A stretch of DNA of 64,000 nt, from positions 6,031,501 through 6,095,500 of the forward strand of contig JAIVEN010000016.1 of NCBI GenBank assembly GCA_026686845.1, in the 5' to 3' direction. Under the pieces are notes generated by a model that did not search any database, was not told the DNA's origin, and worked only from the letters and a program-made list of their open reading frames with translations. The stretch comes from Adenanthera pavonina (lineage: Eukaryota; Streptophyta; Magnoliopsida; Fabales; Fabaceae). Shown piece after piece: positions 1-12,856 of this stretch. Position numbers and translations under genes: made by a program. Every line of letters starts with the position of its first letter. Position 1 is the first letter of the stretch.

Positions 1-2082
1 ATTATGCATGTGGTCTCTGAAAAAGAAAGAAAACTGTGCCATTGACCAATGAACAGTTGGTCTGGAGAATAAAAAGAATACGGATAAAATCTCGAAAGAC
101 TGAATTCGGATCACCTCATTTTTTGAATATTTTTTATGTTCAATTTTTTTTCGTCTCACATTCTTATTTTTAAAAAGATGTATATAACAATAATTTTATT
201 TCATTAAGTATGATTGATTATATAGATTATAATACTATTTGACTCTATTAAAAAATTTTTTAGATAAATTACTTATCAAGAAATTTTCATGTAATTGGTT
301 CCATTTAGTGCAATAAGAATAATGTTGTTATATTTATTAAGAAATTCTGTTTTATACTTCTCTGTCATTTTGATTAATTCTCGTTACATGCTTATTTTTA
401 AAATGAATACAAATCAAATCTCAAAGATTGAATTTGGATCAACTATTATATTTGGAATGAAAATTATTATTTTTAATTTTTAAATCTCACATTCTTATTT
501 TTTACTTCAAAAATAACAAATTATTAAATTCAAATTATCTTTCTACTTTTATCAGATTTTATCTTGTTTTTGCATCCTAATTGTCCATATCACGTTTACA
601 AGATTTAAATTATTTCAAAAGAAACAACATATCGAGTTCTCAGGCTACCTGAATTCCAAAAAAGTTCAACGTAATACACAATCTTCACTGTTTCATTTGG
701 CAGTAAGGTCAACATAACCCGTGGCACGAAAAAGAGTCATTATCACACGTGGTCTTGCACATATTTGTGAGCGTTTGGGCCATTGGATCAAAATAACAAT
801 TCCACGTTATCATTATCAGTGTACTAATAATACGAATCTAATCTTAATATTGTACAATTAGATCCCAAGAGAGACCTAGAAAATTATAAATTCTAGTTTC
901 ATTTCATTCATATTATAATCTACGGTGGCGGGAAAAAAATTCATACTAATCTATGAATTTCTACCCGTTTGAGTTTTTTGCTTATTGCTCGAAAAAGGTG
1001 TTCTGAAAAAATTATCTTAGCAAATATTTTCTCCAGTGATTTTAAGAGCATACTATCCTATATTAATAGAATGCATTTAGAATTTCAATTCTAACGAGTT
1101 CTTAAAAAAGCCAAATACAAGTTAATGAAGAGATATGCACTGTTTTATTATTAATTCTTTGTGTATAAAGTAAATTAAGTTAGGAGAAATTTATCTTTTT
1201 ACCTTTCATACCCTAAAAGAGATTAGCCTTAATGAATATTCTTCATCATAGTCAAAAATAAAATAAGATATAAGATATTTAAAAAATAATTTTATTTCTT
1301 TAGTTTATTTTAGGTGACTTTACTTTTTATTTTTGTCCTGCAGGTGACTTTATTCTTGATTTAACGCTTCATGTTACCAAAAGAAACCTTTACCACTATC
1401 TTCATTGCAGCTTTTAATAAAACCAAATTAAAGTTGTTACCTTTAGTCTGTTTATTTCACTCAAGCTTTTCAGTTATTTTGGATATCACAGCTCTTTGAC
1501 GCAAAAAAAAAAAAAAAAAGGTTTAGTTGTTCTAAATCTCTGCTTCCTGCCCCTTCAAGCTTAATCAATCTTACAACCAAAAACAAGACTGATTTCCTTA
1601 CAAGAAGAGTTACATTAGCTAACATTGATTTATTTCCCCTTCACCGAGATTACGAATCAAAATTAAAAGCTACATATGTTCAAACTTTGACCACCACTAC
1701 TTAAAGCTAATAACTTCACCAATTTATCTATGAAGTCGCACGTACTGTATACAATTTCATCATAAGCGAATGTTTGACTGTTGTAATGGTGAAAACATAA
1801 CGGTACTGATATTATACTTGAACTTTATTAATCTTAATGACATTTACCAACGTAGCCATCAACTTAAAATGTAAATAATATTAATAATGATATAATGCTG
1901 CATTAGGGCTCCATTTCGTGCTCGATTGTTTCAAGATGTGAAGCAATTTAGGCCATTGGATGCATCAGAATCAATTAATTGCCAGCAATTAATGCATTCT
2001 AATCCAGATCCCCTATTAAGGAAGATGTCTTGAAACGCTGAAGCTGGCTCTTACCCTCAATATTTCTGTTACTCTTTCTGCC
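1..2082. other. AT-rich 5' flank of the MYB gene
   Basis: I see no gene here. The DNA is AT-rich with poly-T/poly-A runs, including a run of A around 1503-1519. The short reading frames lack family motifs. The last few hundred bases must hold the promoter and 5' leader of the MYB gene that starts at 2083, but I cannot place a convincing TATA box. Confidence 0.6.
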
Positions 2083-3892
2083 ATGGATCTTCACACAAAT
2101 CTCAGAGATAACTCTTACCCCTCACAGCCAATGCATCATCTTCAAGAAAACTACCTGAAGCCTAACATGAAATTAGATGATCGTCCTTTTGGGGTCGCTA
2201 ATTCATCACAGGTTTTCTTGCAAGATTTTAATTACCAAGTTGATCAACATCATCATCAGTTTCTCCTAAATGGCTCTTCTTCATCCAACCCAGTTTTTGG
2301 GATCCAAACTCTGAGTTTTGATTCTTTCGATAATTTTGATGTTTACGAGTGCAAGCCTTATGTTGAGAATAATGGGCACGCTCAGGTTTTGGATGATTTT
2401 CAATGCCTCCCTCAGAGAAATCAAGTGAACGTGAACCAAACCTATGTGCCTTTCAATTCTCAAAAAGCTAAGCCTGTGAATTTCGTTGTACCAGATGAAC
2501 TCTCATGCATATCCCCTTCGGTGAATTATTACAGAAAATTTGGCTTCAATAAGAAAAGCAATAGGGCTTCATCATCTCTAACCATTAGAAGGGCGAGTTA
2601 TAGACTTCGCAAGAAGTCCAATGCTGTAAAGGGCCAATGGACCATAGAAGAAGATAGGTACATACATGAAGTTTTCAATAATTATACATCTGTCATGGAA
2701 CCCAGCAAGCTATGGCTGTGCTTTGTTAATTTTTATCACATTATATGATATTCTTTGTCCAAGTTCTGATAATTTCTGCATAAAACAGGATGTTGATTCA
2801 ACTGGTGGAACAATATGGAGTGAGAAAGTGGTCCCATATTGCTCAGATGTTGCCAGGAAGAATAGGCAAACAATGCAGAGAGAGATGGCATAATCATCTA
2901 AGACCTGACATAAAGGTTTCATTTCAATACATTTTGTTATTAATCCTAATATACCACTTTTCCTAACATGGATCTATAAAAAACTTAGACCCTATTATTA
3001 GAAAATTTAATTAGTTATAAAAAGTCAACAAACGTAGTTTTCATTCTCATTTGTACGGAACTCACATCTTTGGTTCTCTTTTTAACTGCACAGTTTACGG
3101 GATCAAATATTCTAACTTGCGACACATTCATTCACAGTAAACCTAGTGTAGATCTCTTTGGTGTATAATGAGGTTTTCCCAGGGCTTACCATCTCTCTTT
3201 TAGCTACAAGATCAAAGTCTAACTTCTGAGACATTCATGGACAGTTATAACTTGGTGTATATATGTTTTGCATGCGGAATTTATTACAATATTTGCAGAA
3301 GGAGACATGGACCGAAGAAGAGGACAGAATACTGATAGAAGCGCATGGAGAGATAGGAAACAAATGGGCAGAGATAGCGAAGAGATTGCCAGGAAGAACA
3401 GAAAACTCCATAAAGAACCATTGGAATGCAACAAAGAGAAGGCAATACTCAAAGAGAAAATGTCGCTCAAAGAACCCAAGACCCTCTCTTTTGCAGGAAT
3501 ATATCAAAAGCTTGAACTTAGACCAGAACCCACCATTAGACTATCGCAAGAGATCATCATCATGGTCATCTTCTGCTGCTGCTAATACTACCACCATCAT
3601 AAGCGAATCTGAAGCATCTCATTCTCAGCTAATACGTACTTCCCTTAATGAGGACCGATTGGTGCCGAATTATGGGTTCAAGGAGGCCGAAGATTTCTGT
3701 TTTGATGAAAGCCTGTATGGAGAAGGAGGGTGCAGCAATATTGATTCTGTGCTAGACGATGATGATGATGAGATGGTTCGTGAGAAAGAGTTTGAAGAAA
3801 AGATGGCACCAATGGTGGAGTTTGAAGTGAAGAAGGAGCTGGATTTGGTGGAGATGATGTCTCAGGTCAATCGAGTTATTATTGATATGTAA
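2083..3892 (+). CDS. R2R3-MYB transcription factor, MYB98/MYB119-like
   Basis: A nuclear DNA-binding regulator. Three exons join in frame: 2083-2657, 2789-2915 and 3299-3892, all with GT-AG introns, giving 431 aa. The intron positions are fixed by the MYB repeats. R2 (about residues 183-234) starts KGQWTIEED in exon 1 and continues in exon 2 with LVEQYGVRKWSHIAQMLPGR, then GKQCRERWHNHLRPDIK. R3 (235 to about 284) is in exon 3 with KETWTEEEDRILIEAH, GNKWAEIAKRLPGR and NSIKNHWNATKRR. The tail KRRQYSKRKCRSKNPRPSLL and the long N-terminus rich in Asn, Gln and His fit the Arabidopsis MYB64/98/115/118/119 group, known for roles in synergids, female gametophyte and seed. Which member it matches is inference. 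The C-terminus is acidic (a run of Asp near 3757-3771). The ATG sits in gccATGg, a good plant context. Length matches AtMYB98 closely. Confidence 0.93.
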
Positions 3893-6541
3893 TGTAACCC
3901 TTTCATTGACCTACATCCTGCTTGGCCTGACTTTTTTTTTTTTCTTGACTGATTTATGTTCCTTATTCTTGGAGCAAATAAGAAGATCCAGATAGGAATA
4001 ATGGGGCTCCATTTATCATTAAACACTGTGTGCGCGCATGTGGAAGGGAGCGGATAAATTATAAAAAAAAATTATTTAAGTTTGATGAAATTTCGACTTT
4101 TTTTTGTTAAAAAAATAAGACTTTTTTTTAAGCTGTGTTAAATTATACCCACAAATAATCTATTTTTAAAACTAAATTTGCTGATACGCAAACGTATGTG
4201 TAACATTTATTTCAATATTTAAAGATACATACATAAAGTGGAAGAAATCAAAATATATAGTGTAGTAGCACGATCCCATGAGAAGAACATAAACTTAAAG
4301 TGGGAAAAAGAAAAGGCAAAAACACCAGATTCTTTTTTTTTTGGTGAAACAAATGAGGTCAAACGACCTACAAAAAAACCAGATTCTAATGCAAGCGAAA
4401 TATACCAAATCAAAATGTTATTCACAAGCCCAGTTCAGAAAAAAGCTTGCTTTATGATTTATATATTACAAGATACTAATAGATTATAACAACAATTTGG
4501 TGTTTTGTTGAAGTAACACATACCCTTCGAATTCTTAAAATATACATTATACACAAATTTCATTATCAGTATAACTTCAGTCAAATTAAAAAAAAAAAAT
4601 CTCTCTCACCTGTAAGTATTCTAATTTTATAATGAAGTTGTTGGAGGATTTTAAATTTGTAAATTTTAAAATAATTCAGGTTCAGAGTTTTACAAATATT
4701 TACGTCAACTAGGAGCTGAAGTCTAGCCTGTACATACATGCATATGTATAAATCATGACTTAATGAGTATATGGTCACGGATATATATTTATTTATGTTT
4801 GTTTCTAATTTAAGAGCAAGGTGATGATCTAGTGGCTATCTTTGACATTGTGAAGGGACAATGGAAAGGGTAAAATTGGAAAACAAATCATCGAGTACTT
4901 ATTTCTAGTAAATGACCTAATTAGTCTTCCGTTAATTAAAACTTAATGTGTTTCTTTTTATTAATCAGCGCATATCTGAATTAAATATCTGCACCCGTTT
5001 AACAACACCATAATTTCCTGGGATTTTAAGGATAGTAAACAAGATTTTTTTTCGTTCAGTAAAAAACAGAACAGTTTCTTCATGAATATAAAATGAAAAA
5101 AAGTATATGTAATTTTTAACCCTTTTTTATTATTAAGTTTACTAATTAAATCATGATAAATACATAATTTAAAAAAATATTAATGATTTATTGATTTAAA
5201 TATATGTTCATCATTTTATTATTAAAAAATATACATTTGTTTTTAATCTACAAATAATCCACGAAGAAAGTAGAATCAAATGTTATTATTTTGCCGTTCC
5301 TGAAATTTCTTATGATTATTGGAAACATTAGGTTCTTGACTGATTTTGTCAAATGAATTTATATTTTTTTTAAAAATTATTTTAGATAAAAAAAATAAAA
5401 ATAACAACAAAGAGTAAGATCAATAGATCACACAATTAACTCTAAAAACTCCACAAAACTCAGCACTTGATTTTTATAGTTTTTTTTTTATTATATCCCC
5501 AAGTTTAATTTTCTTTTTAAGTACAAGGCATGTTACATGCTCGACTCTTTCAATTATTTCCTAAAAGTTATCAACTCCACTTACTTTTTGACAAAAAAAA
5601 TTATTTTTTTAATTATATTCCTTGTTTGAGAGTTTAAGAAATAAGTACATTTTATAACTCATAAATAACATGACTTGCTATAAATTATAGACATAATATA
5701 TCGATATTGATATTGATATTATTTTGCTCTCAATAAACAAAGGAATTGGTGGTCATATAATGTGTTAAACCTGGAAGAAGACTAACTCCAAAATTAAATT
5801 TAAATCAGATAAAGATTGTTTATGAAGAAAAGTAAAGTAAATGAAATCTCTGAATATGCCAAGATGAAGACACAAAATGCAATCGTATCTGGCGGTAGAT
5901 GTGTGAGTGACATCACTAGAAATGGATAAGGACAGACAGTGCAAAGAGTGTGTGAATTCCACTACCTTGTGTTTCTAATGCGTCTATCCATCCAATCCAT
6001 AGTACGACCCCCACCATGCTCTGACACACCCCCATTCAATTTTATTATTTTTATGCATAACATGTATTTTCAAATATAAAATTATTTAGTTCTTGTTATT
6101 GTTTTCGTACCAATAAGCGAGGCGACTGTGATAGTTTAACCAATCATCTTCTAAATATCTTAAATCTCATGTTGAAGATTAATATCAACCTAGCTACCGA
6201 AATTGCAGTAATACGCTGTGCAGATAATTAATTTTATTAAATAACACATGCTTACACAGCTACATCTAAGGCTTTCGAGAAAAAAAAAAGTTTCAAATCA
6301 ATAGTGGATCAGGGTTCATTATTCCTAGTGTTTCGGTCTTATACCAAAAGGGAAAAACAACAGATTAAAAAAGACATTTAACAAATATTAGTGATTACTG
6401 TCACCTCGAGCCACTAGGGCCAGCCATGTGAATAAAGGAAGCTAGCAAACTCCTTTACGTTATCCTCTCCTCATCATTGAAAGAACAAGATTTACCCAAT
6501 GTTTGTTAAATGTCTTCTAATCAAGTTCCTCAATACAAATA

Positions 6542-6562
6542 TCTCTCTCTCTCTCTCTCTCT
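6542..6562. repeat. (CT)n microsatellite
   Basis: An uninterrupted CT dinucleotide run of 21 bases, directly followed by a short TATATATA stretch. Confidence 0.9.
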
Positions 6563-7089
6563 ATATATAATGTTTTTAAAGATACTCAATCATATGATAT
6601 TGACTAATCTAGATATATGTTATATTTCCATCCATAACTTGATAACAAACATTATAAAACCCGTACGAAATGTTGTCACTATTAAAAAGTTGGTCTGTCT
6701 TCTCCGTTCAATAGGACTCTGTATAATGCATATGGCTTTGAAAGGACTGCTTAGTGCCTACCAGGGAAGAGATATAATCATGATGAAATCACTACCCCTG
6801 GCCTGCTCAGCTTTACCATATTTATACAATCCTTGTTTTACCAGAAAAGAATGAAACTAAAAAGGAAAAAGGTGAATCATTTCTCGCATGTTTGATTTAA
6901 CGATCCTTCATAAAGTAAATTTGGCATCAAACATTTACACACAGCTTCATTTAGCCAGAGACAGTAATATCAAAGCATCTCATTTTCTTTGTTTCTATGT
7001 CCCTTCATTGTATAGTAAACTATATAAAATTTAATCAATGCAAATAGCTCAAATACCATTTTCAATCAACAAGAAAATATCCCTGCCCA

Positions 7090-7125
7090 TTTTACATTAA
7101 TAAGGAAGAGTGCAGTCAAACAACA
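7090..7125. repeat. 36-bp direct repeat, copy 1 (BOR 3' flank)
   Basis: An exact 36-base match to 10811-10846, starting TTTTACATTAATAAGG and ending GTCAAACAACA. This copy lies about 145 bp beyond the BOR stop codon, so probably in the BOR 3' UTR or just past it. Confidence 0.9.
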
Positions 7126-7269
7126 AACTATGGTAAAACTTTAAAGTTGAAACTTGAAAAGGAAGAGAAGAAATAGACATGCAGAAGATTGCCTTTCATT
7201 ACAAGTAAAACGCAAATGACCTCTAGAGCACCACTTACTACTACTCTCTTCAGTCTTAAAGATACCATT

Positions 7270-10200
7270 TTAGCTTGAAGATGAATCATTAATATCCTGT
7301 CTAGGAATTGATGACCCTAGACTAGGACTAGGAATTTGCCTTAGCATGATCTCTTTCCTGGTTGATTCTAGGCTGCTTTCCCCTCTCAATTCAGTTACTC
7401 GAGGGCTGTGAATCCTTCGCACTAGCTGTGGACTATTAGCAGGTCTTATATCTCCAAATGAAGTGGGAGTTGAACTGCTTGTTTTTGGACTTTGGAAGCC
7501 ACGAATCTCCCCACGGCTCCTTGTAATAATCTCATCAAGAATTTCCCCACCAGTAATGCTGACAGCTGTTGCTCGAGTTTGACTACTTGGATCCTGTCAG
7601 ATATCAAACCATCAACCTAAGAACAAAAACTCTGACGGAAGCATAATCTGATATTAGGCTGTCTAATGTCATTCAATAATAGTTTGAACCAATGGCCCAA
7701 ACTACTTACTTCAAATGCCATGTTGAAAGCAATAGCAGGGGCTTCCTCGTAGGCTGCAGCATCCAATTCTTGAAGATGAACTCCTTTGAAAAACTTAGGA
7801 AGGACATATTGGCGTGCTGGGACAAGAAGCATGATTAACAATGGGAAAAGGACGCCAGCAATTGGTATCCAGGTTATACCAAAGCATGCAAGCAAGTAAG
7901 CCGTCTGGAACGAGGTAAACATGGCAACTGTTTTGAAAGGCACAGTCTCAATAAAAGTTGCGTGCAATTTCTCCAGCACCCTAGTAAAACGAGGGGAAAA
8001 TAAGAGCTATCATCACCTTTGTCCTCTTAAGTAGGAATTGATCATGGCAAATGCATACGTACATTCACATATACATGGTGTGCATCAGTGTGTGTGTGCA
8101 AATGTATAATCTATTCTGCATATGTGCACTATTTCCATCAGCTATAACCCACAAATATTGACTAAGAAACAAAGATAAAGATGCGTGCTCTTTATGCACC
8201 AAAACTTGGAGGTTGACATGGGGAGGAGATTTTGTGACACTACTTAAGTTCACAAGTCGGAGAAAGTCTAGATCAATGGCAGTGAAAAATCAATTGAGAC
8301 TGCACTTACTTGTATCTTCGATTTGGAGCAGTAAACAGAAACAATATTCTCTCCCAAAACTGATTTCCTGGCAGACTCTCTATAGCCATGAAAGCAAAGT
8401 AGCCCCATAGTACTGAAGTTGGTATCTTCTTCAAAACAGGCATAGCAGCAACACAACCACCAACCATCAACGCCTGCAGCAGATTGCTGAGGCGTTGTTC
8501 TTTAACTTCAACAGGCAAAAGATCATCAACATCCTTTTCCACATCAAACACAATCTCATCAACAGGGGCATCAACGGATCCTTGACTGGAAGCAAGTTGG
8601 ATGGTGGACTCCTTCAGCTCTTTCAACGTCTGCTTGGAAAGCAAAACAATGGTTAAGGATAGAATATCACAAGTTTCAAATCAATATGAATTAGTACGAT
8701 TAAGTTTACCAGGGCAGGTGGCATTTGATGGACCAGTGGAGTGTGCATTTCATCATATGCTTCTTGCATATTCTGGTATAACTGACTTAGGTTCAGATTT
8801 TTCCGCATGCTTTTTCGTGCAGTTGATACAAGCTTTCTCCTCAAAAGCTATTTCCAGGGAAAAAAAATCAATTTGGGATATAATTCTAGAATGAAGAGAT
8901 GCCTGTGACAAATGAATAGGATGCTTTTTGATATAGAATGAAGAGTGTTGGAAACAGGTAGGATGAACAAGAACATTGAATGTGACTTTATACTGATAGC
9001 ACGAATAATCCAAGAAGAAGCCCAAAAAATAAAAGCAAAGAAAGAAAAAAGAACATATTCAAGACAGGAATAATCATTCAATAACAAAATCTGAATTAAA
9101 CTACATGAGCAAATATAAAAAACAGTTTGACTTTTGTTTAATCTAATAAAATGTTTGTATTCAGAGGTAAGTAAGGATGATACGACCTGATGTTTTAGGG
9201 TAGCTAAGCTTTTTGTATGCATTGGAGATTGTGGAATGACCCCATTGGAAGGAGGGATTCCAATAAGCCCACACAACAAAGTCTGGCAAGAGATATCAAA
9301 AAGAGCCCATAATAAAAATCATTAATTTGCGACATATATTAAACATAATGAGCATTCTTTGCTGTTAACTGGAATCATTATAAAGTTGATAAGTATTTCA
9401 CTTAAATGACTAACCAAAAAGCCCAAAAGAAGAAGGTCATAATGATAGGAAGAGGGTTTTCTTAGATTGAACTCCTTCTGCTGTGCAAGTTGTGACGCAA
9501 CACTGTGATCAAAGTAGTAAAGGACAGCAATCATAGTTGCTGGTATAAATGCCCCAATAATATACACAGCAGGAACATCCAACATTTCCTACACAACAGA
9601 AGAAGCATGAGCACACAGCAGAGAGGAAATCCTGGAATGTCGTTTTCCATATAGTTAAAGAATTCATTGCACTCAACAAGAAATATTTACATTTTAAATT
9701 TCAGGATCACCTTGATAACTGTCCAATTTGAGTATGCACCAGGAGACCATGGATTTGGACTGAAGAGTCGCCTTGGGATCCCCCTTGGGACCTCATTGAC
9801 TGGTATGTAAGATACAGTGGTCCACACCAGCACCAATAGTGGGACTCCATAATCAGCTATAAATCCCCTTAGCCAACCTATATAACCATATTTAACAGGA
9901 TGCGAAAGTTTAAAGGAATTAGCTATTATGCTGCAGAAACAAATTAAAAGAGTGCAAAGAGGAAGCAAAGAACAGAATCACTTCCACAGGACATGAATGT
10001 GGTTAATTTAACTCGTGTTAAACTTATGGCCTATCCTGTAATGTGTAATAAATTCCTTCAGAACTTGTTAAATAAGAATAAGTATAATCAATACCTGTTC
10101 CATAGCGCCAGGATCTAGCTTTACGACTTTGCAGTGCTGTAAAAATAAGGCCAAATGACAAAACTAAAGCAAACATTCCATTTCCAAACAGCCAGGATGG

Positions 10201-11748
10201 TTGGAGTGCAATCGAACTGGTACTTTCTCTCTGGTTCTTGGGCACACCAAACTCTTCCACAACTCCCTTTTAGATTAAGATTATAAAAATTAGAAACTCT
10301 TCCAAAATAAAGGTGTTTCACTTGGACTACAAGTTAATTTCCATCAGAAACTATGTCAAATGATTGTGTATACAGGTTGCTGTTTGAGAGTCAAATATCG
10401 AACTTACACTACTCAAGAAAATTAGTTTTTTTGTCGATGTTCTCAATAAAAATTACAGTAGCCATTGTTTCATTATGAATCTACCAACAAGGCTGTTTCT
10501 AGAAATTTTAGGGCTTTAGGCAAAATTATTGGAGGGTCTGGTATAATGTAACTTATCAATCATCATATCATTCTTCTAACTTTTTGAGCTAGAAAATTGT
10601 TTATCTAGATTATAGATTTTCTATTTTGGACTTAATCTTGTTTTAAAAAATTCTGATTTTTTGTATAATTTTTCTACAATTTATATATAATCTACGTGCA
10701 ATTTACATGCAAATTTCGTGCAATCTATGTGTGATTCCTGTACAATCTATGTGAAATTTTCATGCAATCTATGCACAATCTCGCTACAATTTGTGTTGTT
10801 ATCGTGCAAATTTTACATTAATAAGGAAGAGTGCAGTCAAACAACAGACTTGAAATGGATGAGAACAAGCATACTCACCCTTATGGCCTGCTGCATAAAG
10901 AGCATTGCAATTAGCAGACCAAATAGTTCTCCAGCAATGCGTGTGAATCTGTTGATTATGGAGCATGCACCAAGAATGGCCAACAAGAAGAGTAACAAGG
11001 CTGTCCAAGCACACACCCTACAGTCAACATATTGAAGAATGTTACATGAGTTCCCTATTAATTTCATTTAACTTACACATAATAACTATCAAATAACCAC
11101 GGTAAGAGTTCGAAAATACCATCCAGTCCATGGAAGGAAGAGTTTGTGACCCAAATCCTTTCGATCCTTAGCAAAGTTATACATAAAGGTATACATCAAA
11201 ACTGTCGGCTCAGCAACACCAAGAATGAGGAGAGGTTGCCCTCCAAGGATTGAATGGATAACACCACATAGTGCTGTTGATGCAAGCGTCTGCACTGCAG
11301 TCAAAGTTCCATCTGGGGAATATAATCCAGTATAGAATTTTTAGAGAATGACCATCAAAATACCACAAGAGCATTATCGCTTTGAAGATTGACCTTGTAC
11401 CTGTATTTCTATCCAGTTGCTCTCCAAAAGAAATAACTGGAATTGCTGAAGCAAAAAATATGTATGTGGTTGGGGCAAGAATCCTGATTGACACAAGATA
11501 TGAATTAAGAACTTCAACCAAAAAAAAAATCCCTTGGTGTTTCATGAGCAAATATGAATTTGTTTTGGAAAATATCAGAATATGCAAAATCATATTATTA
11601 CCTACATGGAAATTACAGTTATACAGAATAAGAAAATCACAAACCTAATACCCGCTCGGAAACCGCTTGTCCAATCTTCTTTGTAGCATACAATTCTTCC
11701 TTTGAGGTCATTCTTGATCCCTTCGAAGGGAACAAACGTTTCTTCCAT
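7270..11748 (-). CDS. BOR1: Boron (borate) exporter, BOR1/BOR2-type
   Basis: A plasma-membrane borate exporter of the anion-exchanger (HCO3- transporter/SLC4) family, used for xylem loading of boron. Twelve coding exons join in frame, on the minus strand: 11748-11645, 11483-11401, 11312-11120, 11017-10879, 10266-10095, 9877-9711, 9588-9415, 9282-9187, 8847-8710, 8629-8310, 7980-7710, 7593-7270. The product is 726 aa, close to AtBOR1 (about 704). It starts MEETFVPFEGIKNDLKGR and has the family stretches FASAIPVISFGEQL, GVIHSILGGQPLLILGVAEP, FLPWTGW, GWLRGFIADYGVPLLVL, PRGIPRRLFSP, IPPSNGVIPQSPMHTKSL and LPKFFKGVHLQELDAAAYEE, with many membrane segments. In the cytosolic loop YQNM (residue 400) and YDEM (407) fit the YxxPhi signals that in AtBOR1 direct polar sorting and endocytosis. 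All junctions are GT-AG except that the exon 5 acceptor reads AAAAG. The Arabidopsis-like name rests on similarity only; it could be a BOR2 orthologue. Confidence 0.95.
10500..10810. repeat. Dispersed repeat in BOR intron 4
   Basis: This stretch inside intron 4 (10267-10878) consists of degenerate short units such as CAATCTATGTG and AATTTACATGCAA, preceded by a 5' part with TTTTAGGGCTTTAGG and GGAGGGTCTGG. The same order of blocks recurs in the same orientation at 20130-20400 and, for the second half, at 20590-20820. No terminal inverted repeats are obvious, so I leave it unclassified. Confidence 0.7.
10811..10846. repeat. 36-bp direct repeat, copy 2 (BOR intron 4)
   Basis: Exact copy of 7090-7125, placed directly at the right edge of the dispersed repeat in intron 4 and about 30 bp before the exon 4 donor (reading on the minus strand, just inside the intron). 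Confidence 0.9.
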
Positions 11749-12847
11749 ACGTTTGGTACAACAAATATAAATACTAATCCTTAAGTTTTGGTTTAAAATA
11801 AGTGCGTGGACTCCAGAGGCAAAATAGTGACTAAAATTCCATAGATAAAAATATCTGCAAAACTAAGGGCAGGTAGACACGAATCTTATTGATCATCCTT
11901 AATCCGAAAACGGGAAAAAAAGGCATGTTCATTGGTTAATTACTCTAAGATCAGGTCCTTGAAGTGGAAAATGAATAAAAGAACCCAAATGAAGAATTTA
12001 CATGTTGGAGAATTTATGAGAAGAATTGTTTGATATAGTGTTATCAAGGACCAAAGAATGAGTTAGACAAAGAATCAACACTACTTGGATTGCATATCCA
12101 GATAATTATTGAAGTTAACGAGATGAATAGATGCTCTCCAATAGCTGAAATGAAAACTACCCATGAAACACGACAGAGCCTAGATCCAGAGTCTCCCCTT
12201 TCTCAAGAAAACCAGAGAGGCCTTCCATTAATCTCCAAGGTAGACCAAATGTGTATCACTAGTAGCAGTAAAGCAGCAGTCCAGTCACATGGTATACTCG
12301 ACTCGCACAAACAATGGCTAATCGAATTCAATCTCTAAAGCCGTAGCTTCGGAGGGCCAACTAACCAAATTAAAGAGAAGACATAGTCGCAACTGCATTT
12401 GGTTTGACTACATCAACTTCAGAAGAATGAGCATTAGCGGACGAAATATGACGAAGCAAGACCCATATGACAACACAGCAAGATTAACGAGATTCCATGA
12501 TTTAGAACTATGATAGGAATGATTCAGAACAGTTTCGATGAAGCAGGCATTAATCAAACAAAGCAAAATTACATTTTTCGGCAAGGAGCCTTGAAGAAGG
12601 AATGAAGCGAAGGGATTGGAGCAGGTAAGGAAAGATGAAGGGAGACTGCAGTTACATTAAAATGAGCTACAATATGAGAGAAGTCTATGGTAGACAAGAT
12701 TCAGAATTCCCACTAGGGCGAAGGAAGAAAGGAGGATTCCTGAGGCAACAAAATGAGCAAAGCGAGAAAAATCGAGAGATCTTACTGAGCATACAATGGT
12801 GAAATAAAAGGATTTTCTCGTGACAGCAAATGCGGGAGAGCCAACCG
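11749..12847 (-). other. BOR 5' leader region, probably with an intron
   Basis: Upstream of the BOR start codon, reading on the minus strand. A strong donor (GCTCA then GTAAGA, junction at 12786/12785) and possible acceptors at about 11780 or 11774 suggest one 1-kb intron in the 5' UTR. AUGUAA (a start directly followed by a stop) occurs on this strand at 12657-12652, 12574-12569 and 12003-11998; most would fall inside the proposed intron. I see no coding exon. Confidence 0.4.
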
Positions 12848-12856
12848 TATATATAA
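12848..12856 (-). promoter_or_regulatory. Possible TATA box of the BOR gene
   Basis: On the minus strand this reads CCCCTTATATATACGG, a good plant TATA box. It lies about 60 bp upstream of the proposed 5' UTR donor, which would give a very short first non-coding exon. No other candidate of similar quality lies nearby. Confidence 0.45.

Larger units (their letters stand above)
3893..7269. other. Intergenic spacer between MYB and BOR genes
   Basis: AT-rich spacer of 3.4 kb. The MYB 3' end and the BOR 3' UTR must lie at its two edges, since the genes converge. I see a (CT)n tract at 6542-6562 followed by ATATATA, many poly-T runs and no reading frame with a recognisable motif. The right part (7090-7125) holds one copy of a 36-bp direct repeat described separately. 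Confidence 0.55.

Noticed and set aside
8601..9279. Long frames on both strands within the BOR gene besides the exons
   Set aside because: They are shadows of BOR exons 8-10 or run into introns; the in-frame exon chain explains the region.
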